Source of the DNA: CAWALV01 sp963782965
GTDB lineage: Bacteria > Actinomycetota > Actinomycetes > Acidothermales > Acidothermaceae
Length of the DNA: 64,000 nt
NCBI GenBank assembly: GCA_963782965.1
Contig: CAWALV010000006.1
Span: 248,001 to 312,000, forward strand
Reading direction: 5' to 3'
A program made the translations under genes and the position numbers. The notes beneath the pieces are model-generated. The model saw only the letters and a list, made by a program, of their open reading frames with translations. It ran no database searches and had not been told where the DNA came from. This document shows, piece after piece, positions 27,214 to 35,301 of the stretch. Position 1 is the stretch's first letter; every line of letters begins with the position of its first letter.

Positions 27214-28203
27214 GTGACCCGCGCACACATCGGCTACGCCGCGATGCTCGAACAGTTCCACCCGACGGAGGTCGTCGAACTCTCGGCGCACGCCGAACAA
27301 AGCGGCTTCCGCGGTGTGATGGCGGCCGACCACTTCCAACCCTGGGTGCCGGCACAGGGCCATGCCGCGTTCGTGTGGAACGTGCTGACGGCGCTGGGCG
27401 AACGCACCTCCACCGACATCGGCCCGGGCGTCACGTGCCCGTCGTTCCGCTTTCATCCCGCTGTTGTCGCCCAAGCGGCCACCACGTTGGAGGCCATGTA
27501 CCCGGGCCGCTCGTGGTTGGGCCTGGGCTCGGGTGAAGCGCTGAACGAGCACGTCGTAGGCGGCTACTGGCCCGAGCCGATCGAGCGGCTCGCGCGGATG
27601 TGGGAGGCCGTCGAGATCATTCAGAAGTTGTTCAGCGGCACGGACGTTCGGCACAACGGCACGTTCTTCCGCCTGGAGACCGCGCGACTGTGGACGATGC
27701 CACCGGCGCCGCCACCGATCTTCATCGCCACCTCGGGCCCGGTCACGGCCAAGCGTGCCGGGCGGACCGTCGATGGCATCATCACGCCGGGTGCCACGCT
27801 CGACAAGGTCGGAGCGCTGCTGGCCAAGTTCGAGGAGGGCGCGCGCGAGGCGGGGAAGGATCCCGCCGCGATGCCGAAAGTCCTCCAGCTGCACCTGTCG
27901 TGGGCGCCCACGGACGAGGAGGCGCTGCAGAACGCGATGACCCAGTGGCCCAACGGCGGTATGAAGTTCGCCAAGCAAGACGTTCGGTCGCCCTACGACT
28001 TCGAGCAGATGGCGAAGCTCGTTCGCCCGGAGGACTTCGAGGGTCGCATGCTCATCTCGGCCGACCCCGACGCGCACCGCGCCCACATCCAGCAGTTCCT
28101 CGACGCCGGCTTCGACCGGATCTACCTGCACAACGTCGGCCGCAACCAGCGCGATTGGATCGACGTGTTCGGTCGCGACGTGCTGCCCTCTCTGGTGCGC
28201 TAG
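27214..28203 (+). CDS. F420-dependent LLM-class oxidoreductase, glucose-6-phosphate dehydrogenase-like
   Basis: A 329-aa TIM-barrel protein of the luciferase-like monooxygenase class, FGD/TIGR03557-like branch. His40 and Trp44 (AADHFQPW) match the active-site pair of F420-dependent glucose-6-phosphate dehydrogenase, and Glu108 (GLGSGEALNEH) corresponds to its proton donor. The F420-binding stretch SGPVTAKRAGR is present. Substrate preference for glucose-6-phosphate is not proven, since several relatives act on other alcohols or aldehydes. GTG start 16 nt after the gntR stop; fbiD follows 3 nt after the stop. It would supply F420H2 for reductases such as the one at 17910. Confidence 0.85.
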   Translation: MTRAHIGYAAMLEQFHPTEVVELSAHAEQSGFRGVMAADHFQPWVPAQGHAAFVWNVLTALGERTSTDIGPGVTCPSFRFHPAVVAQAATTLEAMYPGRSWLGLGSGEALNEHVVGGYWPEPIERLARMWEAVEIIQKLFSGTDVRHNGTFFRLETARLWTMPPAPPPIFIATSGPVTAKRAGRTVDGIITPGATLDKVGALLAKFEEGAREAGKDPAAMPKVLQLHLSWAPTDEEALQNAMTQWPNGGMKFAKQDVRSPYDFEQMAKLVRPEDFEGRMLISADPDAHRAHIQQFLDAGFDRIYLHNVGRNQRDWIDVFGRDVLPSLVR

Positions 28204-28206
28204 CCG

Positions 28207-28830
28207 GTGGCCGCGTCTTGGCACGTGCTCGTCCCGGTGAAGCGTTTGGATCGCGCCAAGACGAGGTTGCGGCCGGCGCTCGGCGAACACCATGCCGACG
28301 TCGTCCGGGCCATGGTGCTCGACACGCTCGGTGCCGCGCGCGATTGCGTTGACGGCGAGCCGTACGTCGTCGGTAGCGATCCCGAGGTCGTGGCGCTCGC
28401 CGAGAGCATGCAACTCCAGGTGATCAGCGACGCCGGTCGCGGCGACCTCAACGCGGCACTGACGGCCGCGTTACCGACCGTGCCCGGCGGCATGCCGGTC
28501 GCCGTGCTGCCGGCCGATCTGCCGGCGTTGACCAGCGAGGACCTCGCCCTTGCGCTGCGTCGTGCCGTCGAGCACGACTTCGCCTACCTACCCGACACGG
28601 CCGGGAGCGGCACCACCCTGCTCGCCGCGCAGAGTCGAGCCAAGCTCACGCTCGCGTTCGGCCCGTCGTCGGCTGCCGCGCACGAGACCGCCGGCGCCCA
28701 CCAGCTCGACGTCCGCGGCCTCGACCGGCTGCGAGCGGACGTCGACACGCTGGCCGATCTGCATGCCGCGATCCGGCTCGGGGTCGGCGAGCATACGCAC
28801 GCGGCGCTTGCGCGCTTCGGGATGATCTGA
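28207..28830 (+). CDS. fbiD: FbiD/CofC guanylyltransferase of F420 biosynthesis
   Basis: A 207-aa nucleotidyltransferase. It starts WHVLVPVKRLDRAKTRL, the phosphate-binding signature of CofC/FbiD, and has VLPADLPALTSEDL (metal-binding Asp) and DTAGSGTTLL. In actinobacteria the enzyme activates phosphoenolpyruvate (2-phospholactate in archaea) with GTP for transfer onto Fo by FbiA. GTG start 3 nt after the LLM gene, so the two are translationally coupled. With fbiB it gives half of the F420 tail-building pathway here. Confidence 0.92.
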   Translation: MAASWHVLVPVKRLDRAKTRLRPALGEHHADVVRAMVLDTLGAARDCVDGEPYVVGSDPEVVALAESMQLQVISDAGRGDLNAALTAALPTVPGGMPVAVLPADLPALTSEDLALALRRAVEHDFAYLPDTAGSGTTLLAAQSRAKLTLAFGPSSAAAHETAGAHQLDVRGLDRLRADVDTLADLHAAIRLGVGEHTHAALARFGMI

Positions 28831-28855
28831 CCGGCACGCAGGGTTCTGCTACCTC

Positions 28856-30784
28856 GTGAGCGACGACGACACGACCGTGGTCGGTGAGCCGCAACCCGCC
28901 GCCGCCGGCCGGATCTCGACCTGGACTCACGCGGTGCGGACGCCGTTCCGTGCCTTCTTGCACACGGAAGCCGGCGGCGCCGCATTGCTCGGCATGGCGG
29001 CGATCGGTGCGCTCCTGTGGGTGAACATCAGCAGGGCCAACTACGAGTCGTTCTGGCACACCGGCGTCGCGCTCAGCTTCGGCCATCATGCGCTGCACCA
29101 GGATCTGCGCGGCTGGGTGAACTCCGGCCTGATGGCCCTCTTCTTCTTCGTCGTGGGTCTCGAAGCCCGGCGCGAGCTGGACCTCGGCGAGCTGCGCGAC
29201 CGAGCTCGGGTCACCTTGCCGCTCGTCGCCGGCGCTGCCGGAATGGCCCTTCCCGTCGCGATCTTCGTGGCCATCAACGCCGGCGGCTCAGGTCAGGCGT
29301 CGCACGGCGCATTGCATGGCTGGGGCGTGGCGATGTCGACCGACACCGCATTCGCGCTCGGCCTGCTCGCCTTCGTCGGGCCACGCTTTCCCGACCGGTT
29401 GCGCGCGTTCCTGTTGACCGTGCTGGTGGTCGACGACATCGTCGCACTCGTGGTCATCGCGACCGCGTACACCTCCCACGTGAGTTGGGCGCCGCTCGGT
29501 GTGGCCGTGGCTCTTCTGGTCGGCGTCCTCGCCGCCCGCGCCGGCGGAGTCGGGGTCGGGGCGGTCTACGCACTGCTCGGTGTCGCGATGTGGATAGCGG
29601 TGTACGAGTCCGGCGTCGACCCGGTCGTGGTCGGCCTGCTGCTCGGGTTGCTCACCTACGCGCATTCGGCATCGCGGCCGGCCCTCGACCGCGCGAGCGA
29701 GGGCTTCCGGTCGTTCCGTGAGCAGCCGACCGCGGCGCTCGCCCGGCAGGCCCGACGTGACGTCGAAGCCGCGATCTCGCCGAACGAGCGGTTGCAGCAG
29801 CTGTTCCACCCGTGGAGCAGCTACGTCGTCGTCCCGCTGTTCGCGTTGGCCAACGCCGGTATCCCGATCAGCGGATCCTTCCTTCGGCACGCGTTCACCT
29901 CGCCGATCACGCTCGGCATCATCGTCGCTTACGTCGTGGGGAAGCCGGTCGGTATCGCGGGCGCGTCGGCGGTTCTCACGTGGGCCACGAAGGGGCGGTT
30001 GCGCCCCCCGGTGGGCTGGGCGGCGGTCGTCGGTGCCGGCAGCACGGCGGGTATCGGCTTCACCGTCTCGCTGCTGATCGCCTCCCTCGCCTTCAACGGT
30101 GAGCAACTGCAAGACGCGAAGGCGGGCGTCCTGTCGGCCGTCGTCCTGGCGGCGCTGGTCACCTGGGGTCTGTTCGCCGCGACGGAGCTGTTGCCGATGC
30201 GGTTGCGCGTCATCGCGCTGCTCGGCCGATCGGAGACGATCGTCGATCTCGCTGACCCGGTCGAACCCGATCGCGACCACATCCGCGGGCCGCACGACGC
30301 GGTGGTGACGCTCCTCGAGTACGGCGATCTGGAGTGCCCGTTCTGCGGCCAGGCCGAACCGGTCGTGCGCGAGTTGCTCGCCGGCTCGGGCGCCGACGTC
30401 CGATACGTGTGGCGGCACCTGCCGCTCACCGACGTGCACCCACACGCGCAGCTGGCGGCCGAGGCGACCGAGGCTGCGGCGCTTCAGGGCAAGTTCTGGG
30501 AGATGCACGACGTGCTGCTCGCTCATCAGGATGCGCTGTTGAAGCCCGACCTGTTGCGGTACGCCGCCGAACTCGGGTTGGACGTCGACCGGTTCGCCGA
30601 CGACCTGCGCCGCCGCGCCGGAGCCGACCGGGTGGCGGGCGACGTCGACGGCGCAGATCTCAGTGGAGTTGCGGGAACGCCGACGTTCTTCGTGAACGGG
30701 CGACGCCACCACGGCGCCTACGACATCGGCTCACTCACGGCGGCGGTCGACGCCGCCCGGGAGCGTGCCGCGGTCACGCGGTAG
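28856..30784 (+). CDS. nhaA: NhaA Na+/H+ antiporter fused to a DsbA-like thioredoxin domain
   Basis: A 642-aa fusion. Residues ~25–430 are NhaA: about 12 membrane helices, with STDTAFALG and VVDDIVAL carrying the conserved transport aspartates. Residues ~455–640 are a DsbA-type thioredoxin fold with active site Cys494-Pro-Phe-Cys497 (DLECPFCGQ), the helical insert, and the cis-Pro strand GVAGTPTFFVNG. The antiporter expels Na+; the role of the redox domain is unknown, perhaps sensing or protecting. The fusion is a recognised actinobacterial form. GTG start at 28856, 26 nt after fbiD. Confidence 0.9.
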   Translation: MSDDDTTVVGEPQPAAAGRISTWTHAVRTPFRAFLHTEAGGAALLGMAAIGALLWVNISRANYESFWHTGVALSFGHHALHQDLRGWVNSGLMALFFFVVGLEARRELDLGELRDRARVTLPLVAGAAGMALPVAIFVAINAGGSGQASHGALHGWGVAMSTDTAFALGLLAFVGPRFPDRLRAFLLTVLVVDDIVALVVIATAYTSHVSWAPLGVAVALLVGVLAARAGGVGVGAVYALLGVAMWIAVYESGVDPVVVGLLLGLLTYAHSASRPALDRASEGFRSFREQPTAALARQARRDVEAAISPNERLQQLFHPWSSYVVVPLFALANAGIPISGSFLRHAFTSPITLGIIVAYVVGKPVGIAGASAVLTWATKGRLRPPVGWAAVVGAGSTAGIGFTVSLLIASLAFNGEQLQDAKAGVLSAVVLAALVTWGLFAATELLPMRLRVIALLGRSETIVDLADPVEPDRDHIRGPHDAVVTLLEYGDLECPFCGQAEPVVRELLAGSGADVRYVWRHLPLTDVHPHAQLAAEATEAAALQGKFWEMHDVLLAHQDALLKPDLLRYAAELGLDVDRFADDLRRRAGADRVAGDVDGADLSGVAGTPTFFVNGRRHHGAYDIGSLTAAVDAARERAAVTR

Positions 30785-30806
30785 CCGTCTTCGGCTGTCG
30801 CGCGCA

Positions 30807-30812
30807 TAGGGT
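30807..30812 (+). promoter_or_regulatory. -10 box for a leaderless mntP-like transcript
   Basis: TAGGGT ends six bases before the GTG start, the spacing expected if transcription begins at the start codon. No ribosome-binding site lies between. Confidence 0.45.
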
Positions 30813-30818
30813 CTACCC

Positions 30819-31376
30819 GTGCTGGCTCGCCTCGCCGCCCTCGTCGTCCCGCTCGGGCTCGACAGCTTCGTCGTCGCGGCGGCCATCGGTCTGGTCGGCG
30901 TCACCCCGGCGCAACGCTGGCGTATCGGCGGGCTGTTCGCCTTGTTCGAAGGTGGCATGCCCGTCATCGGGCTGCTTGCCGGTGGCCCGCTCGGGCACGC
31001 TCTCGGTACGGCGGCCGACTACGTGGCCATCGCGGTCCTGCTTGCGTTCGGCACGTTCACCCTGGTGCGCGACGACGAGGACGAGCTCGGCCGGGCTCGA
31101 CGTTTCGCCGGTGCGCGCGGCCGCACGGCGCTGCTGCTCGGGCTGAGCGTGAGCCTCGACGAGCTGGCGATCGGATTCACCTTGGGCCTGTTGCGGTTGC
31201 CGGTGCTTCCGGTCCTCATCGTCATCGCCGTGCAGGCCTTCGTCGTCAGCCAGCTCGGCATCATGCTCGGGAAGCGGCTGTCGGAGACCTTTCGCGAAGT
31301 GGCGGAGAAGCTCGCCGGTGTGGCGCTCATCGGCCTTGCCGTCGTCCTGCTCGTCGAGCGAGTCGTCGGCCGGTAG
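30819..31376 (+). CDS. mntP: MntP-like manganese efflux pump
   Basis: A 185-aa membrane protein with six helices in two repeats. Each repeat carries the MntP-type acidic motif (LGLDSFVVAAAIGL near the N terminus; SLDELAIGFTLGL in the second half). MntP exports Mn2+. The length matches the family (~185 aa), but the sequence is diverged from the E. coli protein, so metal specificity is inferred. GTG start with a -10 box immediately upstream suggests leaderless translation. It meets a GDT1-family transporter gene tail to tail. Confidence 0.75.
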   Translation: MLARLAALVVPLGLDSFVVAAAIGLVGVTPAQRWRIGGLFALFEGGMPVIGLLAGGPLGHALGTAADYVAIAVLLAFGTFTLVRDDEDELGRARRFAGARGRTALLLGLSVSLDELAIGFTLGLLRLPVLPVLIVIAVQAFVVSQLGIMLGKRLSETFREVAEKLAGVALIGLAVVLLVERVVGR

Positions 31377-31377
31377 G

Positions 31378-32013
31378 TCAGCCGCGGATTGCTTGGACGG
31401 CGGAGAGCGTGGCGAAGGCGAGCAGGACGGTGGCGGTCACCCGCCGCACGACCACTGGTGAGACGTAGTCGAGCAGCTTGGAGCCAACCGTGACCGCGAG
31501 CGCGGAGACGGTCCACAAGCCGAGCAGGGCGCCGATCGCGACCGAGAAGGGGTCGTAGCGGGCCGCGTAGTTGGCGGTGGCGATCTGGGTGATGTCGCCC
31601 CACTCGCCGGCGAAGATGACGCCGAACGACGTCAACGCCACCCGGCGATAGCTCGGACCGGTTGCGCCGCCCTTGTGGTCGGCGTCCTCGGCCTCCTCGG
31701 TCTCCTCGGCCTCCTCGGCTTCCGTCTCGCGTTCGAGCTCCTCCGTCTCGTCGCTGCTGAGAAGCAGGTAGGCCGCACCGGCCAAGAACAGGGCAGCGAC
31801 GATGCCTTCGACCAGCCGATGCGGCAGCAGGGTGAGGAAGCCTCCGGCGGTGACGGCGATGCTGACGTGCACGAGGAAAGCAGCAGCAACCCCGCTGAAG
31901 ACCCAAAGGGGCCGGTAGCGCGTTGCGAGGGTCAGCGAGGCGACCATGCTCTTGTCGGGCAGCTCGGCGACCGCGATCACGCCGAAGACGATCACGATGA
32001 CGAGCGGGTGCAT
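31378..32013 (-). CDS. GDT1/TMEM165-family cation transporter
   Basis: A 211-aa membrane protein with two repeats of three helices. The signature acidic motifs are AELPDKSMVA (N half; Pro for Gly in the E-x-G-D pattern) and GEWGDITQIA (C half). An acidic loop of ~30 residues (EELERETEAEEAEETEEAED) separates the halves. Members move Mn2+ or Ca2+ against H+. The ATG is preceded by AAGGA. Pairing with the MntP-like gene suggests shared control of manganese. Confidence 0.85.
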   Translation of the reverse strand: MHPLVIVIVFGVIAVAELPDKSMVASLTLATRYRPLWVFSGVAAAFLVHVSIAVTAGGFLTLLPHRLVEGIVAALFLAGAAYLLLSSDETEELERETEAEEAEETEEAEDADHKGGATGPSYRRVALTSFGVIFAGEWGDITQIATANYAARYDPFSVAIGALLGLWTVSALAVTVGSKLLDYVSPVVVRRVTATVLLAFATLSAVQAIRG

Positions 32014-32045
32014 CGCGATCCTTCCGGTGAGTGCCCTGCCGGGCG

Positions 32046-32065
32046 CCGCTCATCGGTCTGAGCGG
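32046..32065 (-). repeat. 7-bp inverted repeat in the leader of the GDT1-family gene
   Basis: CCGCTCA and TGAGCGG with a 6-nt loop, about 33–52 bases before the ATG. It could form an RNA hairpin or bind a regulator. The conserved core of the yybP-ykoY manganese riboswitch was not found around it. Confidence 0.35.
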
Positions 32066-32142
32066 TCACCGTATCGGCGGGCAGGCCGTCGCAAGGTCGA
32101 GCAGAACCGAGCCTCAGCCTAGTGCGGCGCACTCGTCGGCCG

Positions 32143-33528
32143 TCAGCGGCGGAGCAACGACGGTCGCAGGAACCGCGTGAGCGAGTGCCGCATCTCGTCG
32201 GGAGTGGTCACTCCGACGGACTGCACGATTCCCTTGCCGTCGACGAGCAGGTTGAACGGCACTCCGTTGATGCCGAGCTTCTCGGCGTACTCACCCGTCT
32301 CGTCGATCAGCACCGTGCCGTCGATGCCGTGCACCTCGCAGAATTGCTGAGCTTCCTTACGGGCGTCGACGTGTTCCCACACGTTGACCATCACGATGTC
32401 CAGGCCGAACCGGCCCGCCTGCTTCCGCACCTCTTCGAGCATCGGTGCTTCAGCGTTGCAAGGGCCTCACCAGCTGGCGAAGAAGTTCAGGATGTACTTC
32501 TTGCCCTTCCAGTTCACCGTCGTGCGCTCCTCGCCGGTGCGCATGTCCGGCAAGCGGAACTCGGGCAACGGTTTGCCGACGAGCGGATGCTGCGTGTCGG
32601 TGGGCAACACGTCGGGCCGCGCTTCGAGCCGGTCATCGAACACGCTGACCGAACAGCTCGCAGCGTTGGAGGTGAAAACCCGATTCTGTACCGGGTCGAA
32701 GGCCATGTCGCCCGGCCCGGATCCCACGGGCACCCGAGCCCATTCCTCGCCGGTCTTCGTGTCGAAGACGCCGACCGAGCCGGCGCCGCGGTTCACCACG
32801 TAGAGCCGTTCGTTGTTCCTTCCGAGGCCGAGGCCAACCGGCGCTCGCTCGACCTTCCAGGTATCGAGAACCTCATGGGTATCGAGATCGACCACGGCCA
32901 GCGTGCTCGCCAGCGAGTTCGCAATGTAGGCGCGGCCACCCGGAGCGTCGATCGCCACCTTGCACGGTGCGTGGTCTACGGCGAACTCGTCGACGACCTC
33001 GTTCGTGTCGCCGTCGATGACGGTCACGGACGCATCGCCGAAGTTGACGATGTAGACCCGGTCGCGGATCGGGTCTACGCCGCAACTGCCTGCCGCCAGC
33101 TTCGCGGGCACGGTCGCGACGACATCGAGAGAGTCGATGTCGACGACGGACACCGTGCCGTCGGCGGTGTTCCCGGAATACACCTTGCGGCGTTGCGGGT
33201 AGATCGTGCCGCCTGCAGGGTATTGGCCGACCTTCACCTCGCCGATACGGCTGTAATCGGAACCGTCGGTGACGGTCAGCGTGTCGGTGCGGGCGTCCGC
33301 GGTGAAGATGCGATTGGACTTCTCGTCGTACATGATGGCGATCGGCTCACGCCCCACCGGCACCTCTGCCAGCACCGAGAAGTCGTCGAGGTCGAACGCG
33401 ACGAAGCTGTTGCTTCGAGAGCAGGCGACGAAGCCCCGGCGTCCCGCTTCGTCGAGGAAGACACCTTCGGGTCCCTTGCCGACGTCGATACTGCCGCGGC
33501 TGACGAAGCCCGCTGGAACGTCAGGCAA
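32143..33528 (-). CDS. Candidate selenoprotein: seven-bladed beta-propeller fused to thioredoxin (WUGPC)
   Basis: A 461-aa protein if the in-frame UGA at 32467–32469 is read as selenocysteine. Residues ~12–310 contain seven YVTN/NHL-like repeats of ~42 residues (for example RVYIVNFGDASVTVID, RAYIANSLASTLAVVD). Residues ~320–461 are a TlpA/ResA-type thioredoxin: VGKPLPEFRLPD, KYILNFFASW, then UGA (residue 354), GPCNAEAPML, and cis-Pro strand GINGVPFNLLVDGKG. The UGA replaces the first cysteine of WCGPC. TTG start at 33526–33528 has GGGAGG five bases upstream. There is no signal peptide, so it is probably cytoplasmic. Alternatives are a sequencing error or a nonsense mutation; the intact frame beyond the UGA and a SECIS-like hairpin argue against these. 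Confidence 0.8.
32427..32448 (-). promoter_or_regulatory. Candidate bacterial SECIS hairpin
   Basis: Transcript-sense GCACC pairs with GGUGC (5 bp) around a 12-nt loop that begins with G. The loop starts 24 nt after the UGA. A further CUG/CAG pair extends the stem across an internal loop. Bacterial SECIS elements lie immediately downstream of the UGA, with the loop ~16–37 nt away and a G in the first two loop positions, so position and form agree. Confidence 0.6.
32467..32469 (-). other. In-frame UGA, predicted selenocysteine codon
   Basis: It lies between Trp353 and Gly355 of the propeller–thioredoxin protein, exactly where the first Cys of WCGPC belongs. Coding continues in the same frame for 107 residues. 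Confidence 0.75.
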
Positions 33529-33541
33529 TGGTGCCTCCCGA

Positions 33542-33573
33542 GGTCTCGTTGAGTGGTCTCGTTGAGTGGTCTC
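33542..33573 (-). repeat. 13-bp tandem repeat upstream of the selenoprotein gene
   Basis: The unit GGTCTCGTTGAGT (plus strand) occurs twice in full, followed by GGTCTC. It lies between the upstream MFS gene and the ribosome-binding site of the propeller–thioredoxin gene and could be a regulator site or slippage product. Confidence 0.6.
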
Positions 33574-33641
33574 CTTTTCGCCGTACCCCGAGTGCGCCGT
33601 GGCATGCCGCCGGATTCGTGACGAGCTAGGAACTTACTGAA

Positions 33642-35147
33642 CTAACCACCGGCGGCAGCTCTGCTGCCCGACCGGTCTCGTGCGACGGCGAAAACCGCGC
33701 CGACGACAGCAAGGGCCGCGAGGACCGCGGCTGCCACCCGAAAGCCGCTCATCGTTTGGGCAGCGGTCGTCAGGTGTGAGTGACCCGCAACGGCACCGTA
33801 GATCGTGGCAGTCACAGCAACGCCCAGTGCGGTGCCGAGGCCCCGCGTCGTGTTCAGGACGCCGGCAGCCTGCCCGGACTGGAGCCGCGGAGCCGCGTGC
33901 ATGATCGCGGCGTTGTTCGGAGACATGAACGCGCCCAAGCCGGCACCGACGACGGCGAGCACGGCGACCATGAGGCCGATGCCCGGCGCCGTGATCGCGG
34001 CAGTAGCGAGCGCCACCGCCACCGCCAAGAGCCCGGCGCCGGCAAGCGTACCGGCGCGAGCACTCAACGCATGCCGACCCGCGAACGGAGCGACCACCGC
34101 GAGGGCCGCCGGCAGCGCGGTCAGGGCGAGCCCGGCTGACGTCGGTGAGAGGTGCCGCGTGTTCTCCAGCACGAACGGGACGACGAAGAGCAGACCGAAC
34201 ATCACCAGGTAGCTCAGCAAGCTCGCGGCGGTCCCGGCACGGAAGGCCGTGACCCGGAAGAGTGCGAGGTCGAGCATGGGTGCCTCGATGCGGCGCTCGT
34301 GCAGGTAGAAGAGGGTTGCGAAGAAGGCACACGCGACAAGTGCGGCGACGATGCCGGGGGAGCCGAATCCGGCGTGCTCACCGAAGGAGAGCCCGACCAG
34401 CCCGGTGGCCACCGCGGGGACGAACAGCGCCAGCCCCGCTGCGTCGAACGGACGCCGCGCGGCGAGGTCACGCGAACGAGGTAGGAAGAACCAGCCGGCC
34501 GTCGTCCCGACGATGCCGATCGGCACGTTGACGAAGAATATCCATCGCCACCCGAGCGAGCCGATCAGCAGGCCGCCGACCGTCGGGCCGAGGGCGAGTC
34601 CCAGTGCCTGCGCCGCACCCTGCACCCCGAGGGCGTGGCCGATGCGGTGTTGCGGCACGGCGTTCGTGATGAGGGCCACCGAGTTCGCCTGCAACATGGC
34701 GGCACCGATGGCTTGCACGGCACGGAACCCGATCAGCCAGCCGAGCCCCGGCGCGAAACCGCATGCTGCCGATGCAGCGGCGAAAGCCACGAAACCGTAG
34801 GTGTAGAGCAGCTTGCGCCCGATCATGTCGGCCAGCCGACCGACTGCGGTGAGACTCGCGATCAGGACGACGAGATAGGACAGCGCCACCCACTCCACCG
34901 ACGCGAGGTTCGCGTGGAACTGTCGTTGCAACGTCGGAAAGGCCAACGTGACGATGCTCGCGTCGAGCTGCCCCATGAATGCGCCGACGCACACCGTCGC
35001 GACCACCAGCCAGTACGCCGACGGCCTGGTCCGGACGGCGACCGGCCGGCGCGGCTCGGTCAGCAGGCGATCACGCCATCGCCTGCCGGGCGCCGGCTCC
35101 CGCGACAGGTCTCCGGGCAGCTGTTCGCCCGGCGGCTCGTCGCGCAT
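33642..35147 (-). CDS. DHA2-family MFS multidrug exporter
   Basis: A 501-aa membrane protein with 14 predicted helices after a ~40-residue hydrophilic N terminus. Helix 1 carries GQLDASIVTLAFPTLQ (motif D1 of DHA2 exporters), motif A is GRLADMIGRKLLY, and motif C appears as GLALGPTVGGLL. Members expel drugs and toxic metabolites using the proton gradient. It is divergent from a MarR regulator, with a perfect 27-bp palindrome between them, so the exporter is very likely MarR-controlled. Its end lies 113 bp before the selenoprotein gene on the same strand. Confidence 0.88.
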   Translation of the reverse strand: MRDEPPGEQLPGDLSREPAPGRRWRDRLLTEPRRPVAVRTRPSAYWLVVATVCVGAFMGQLDASIVTLAFPTLQRQFHANLASVEWVALSYLVVLIASLTAVGRLADMIGRKLLYTYGFVAFAAASAACGFAPGLGWLIGFRAVQAIGAAMLQANSVALITNAVPQHRIGHALGVQGAAQALGLALGPTVGGLLIGSLGWRWIFFVNVPIGIVGTTAGWFFLPRSRDLAARRPFDAAGLALFVPAVATGLVGLSFGEHAGFGSPGIVAALVACAFFATLFYLHERRIEAPMLDLALFRVTAFRAGTAASLLSYLVMFGLLFVVPFVLENTRHLSPTSAGLALTALPAALAVVAPFAGRHALSARAGTLAGAGLLAVAVALATAAITAPGIGLMVAVLAVVGAGLGAFMSPNNAAIMHAAPRLQSGQAAGVLNTTRGLGTALGVAVTATIYGAVAGHSHLTTAAQTMSGFRVAAAVLAALAVVGAVFAVARDRSGSRAAAGG

Positions 35148-35195
35148 GCGTACCCGCTTCCCCGCGCTGGTGTCCTGCTTTCTGCCACGATATCC

Positions 35196-35222
35196 CGGAT
35201 AGCTCGGCTACCGAGCTATCCG
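35196..35222. promoter_or_regulatory. Perfect 12-bp-arm palindrome, probable MarR operator
   Basis: CGGATAGCTCGG–CTA–CCGAGCTATCCG, centred in the 154-bp gap between the MFS exporter and the divergent marR. Perfect palindromes of this size between a MarR gene and its exporter are usual operators. Confidence 0.7.
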
Positions 35223-35301
35223 AGGTGCCGTCAAGTGATGACAGGCTGTTCCCGCGACCGGCTGCCTGCTGACGGCAGCCACTCGGCGAAGGGAGTGCGG
35301 A

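Noticed and set aside
32014..32110. yybP-ykoY manganese riboswitch before the GDT1-family gene
   Set aside because: Only a simple 7-bp hairpin is seen; the conserved GGGGAGUAG core and second loop are absent.
32467..32469. Reading the UGA as a plain stop, giving two genes or a pseudogene
   Set aside because: The first part would end in mid-thioredoxin at FASW and the second would start inside the fold without a ribosome-binding site. Both halves look conserved, and the stop falls exactly at a redox Cys position.
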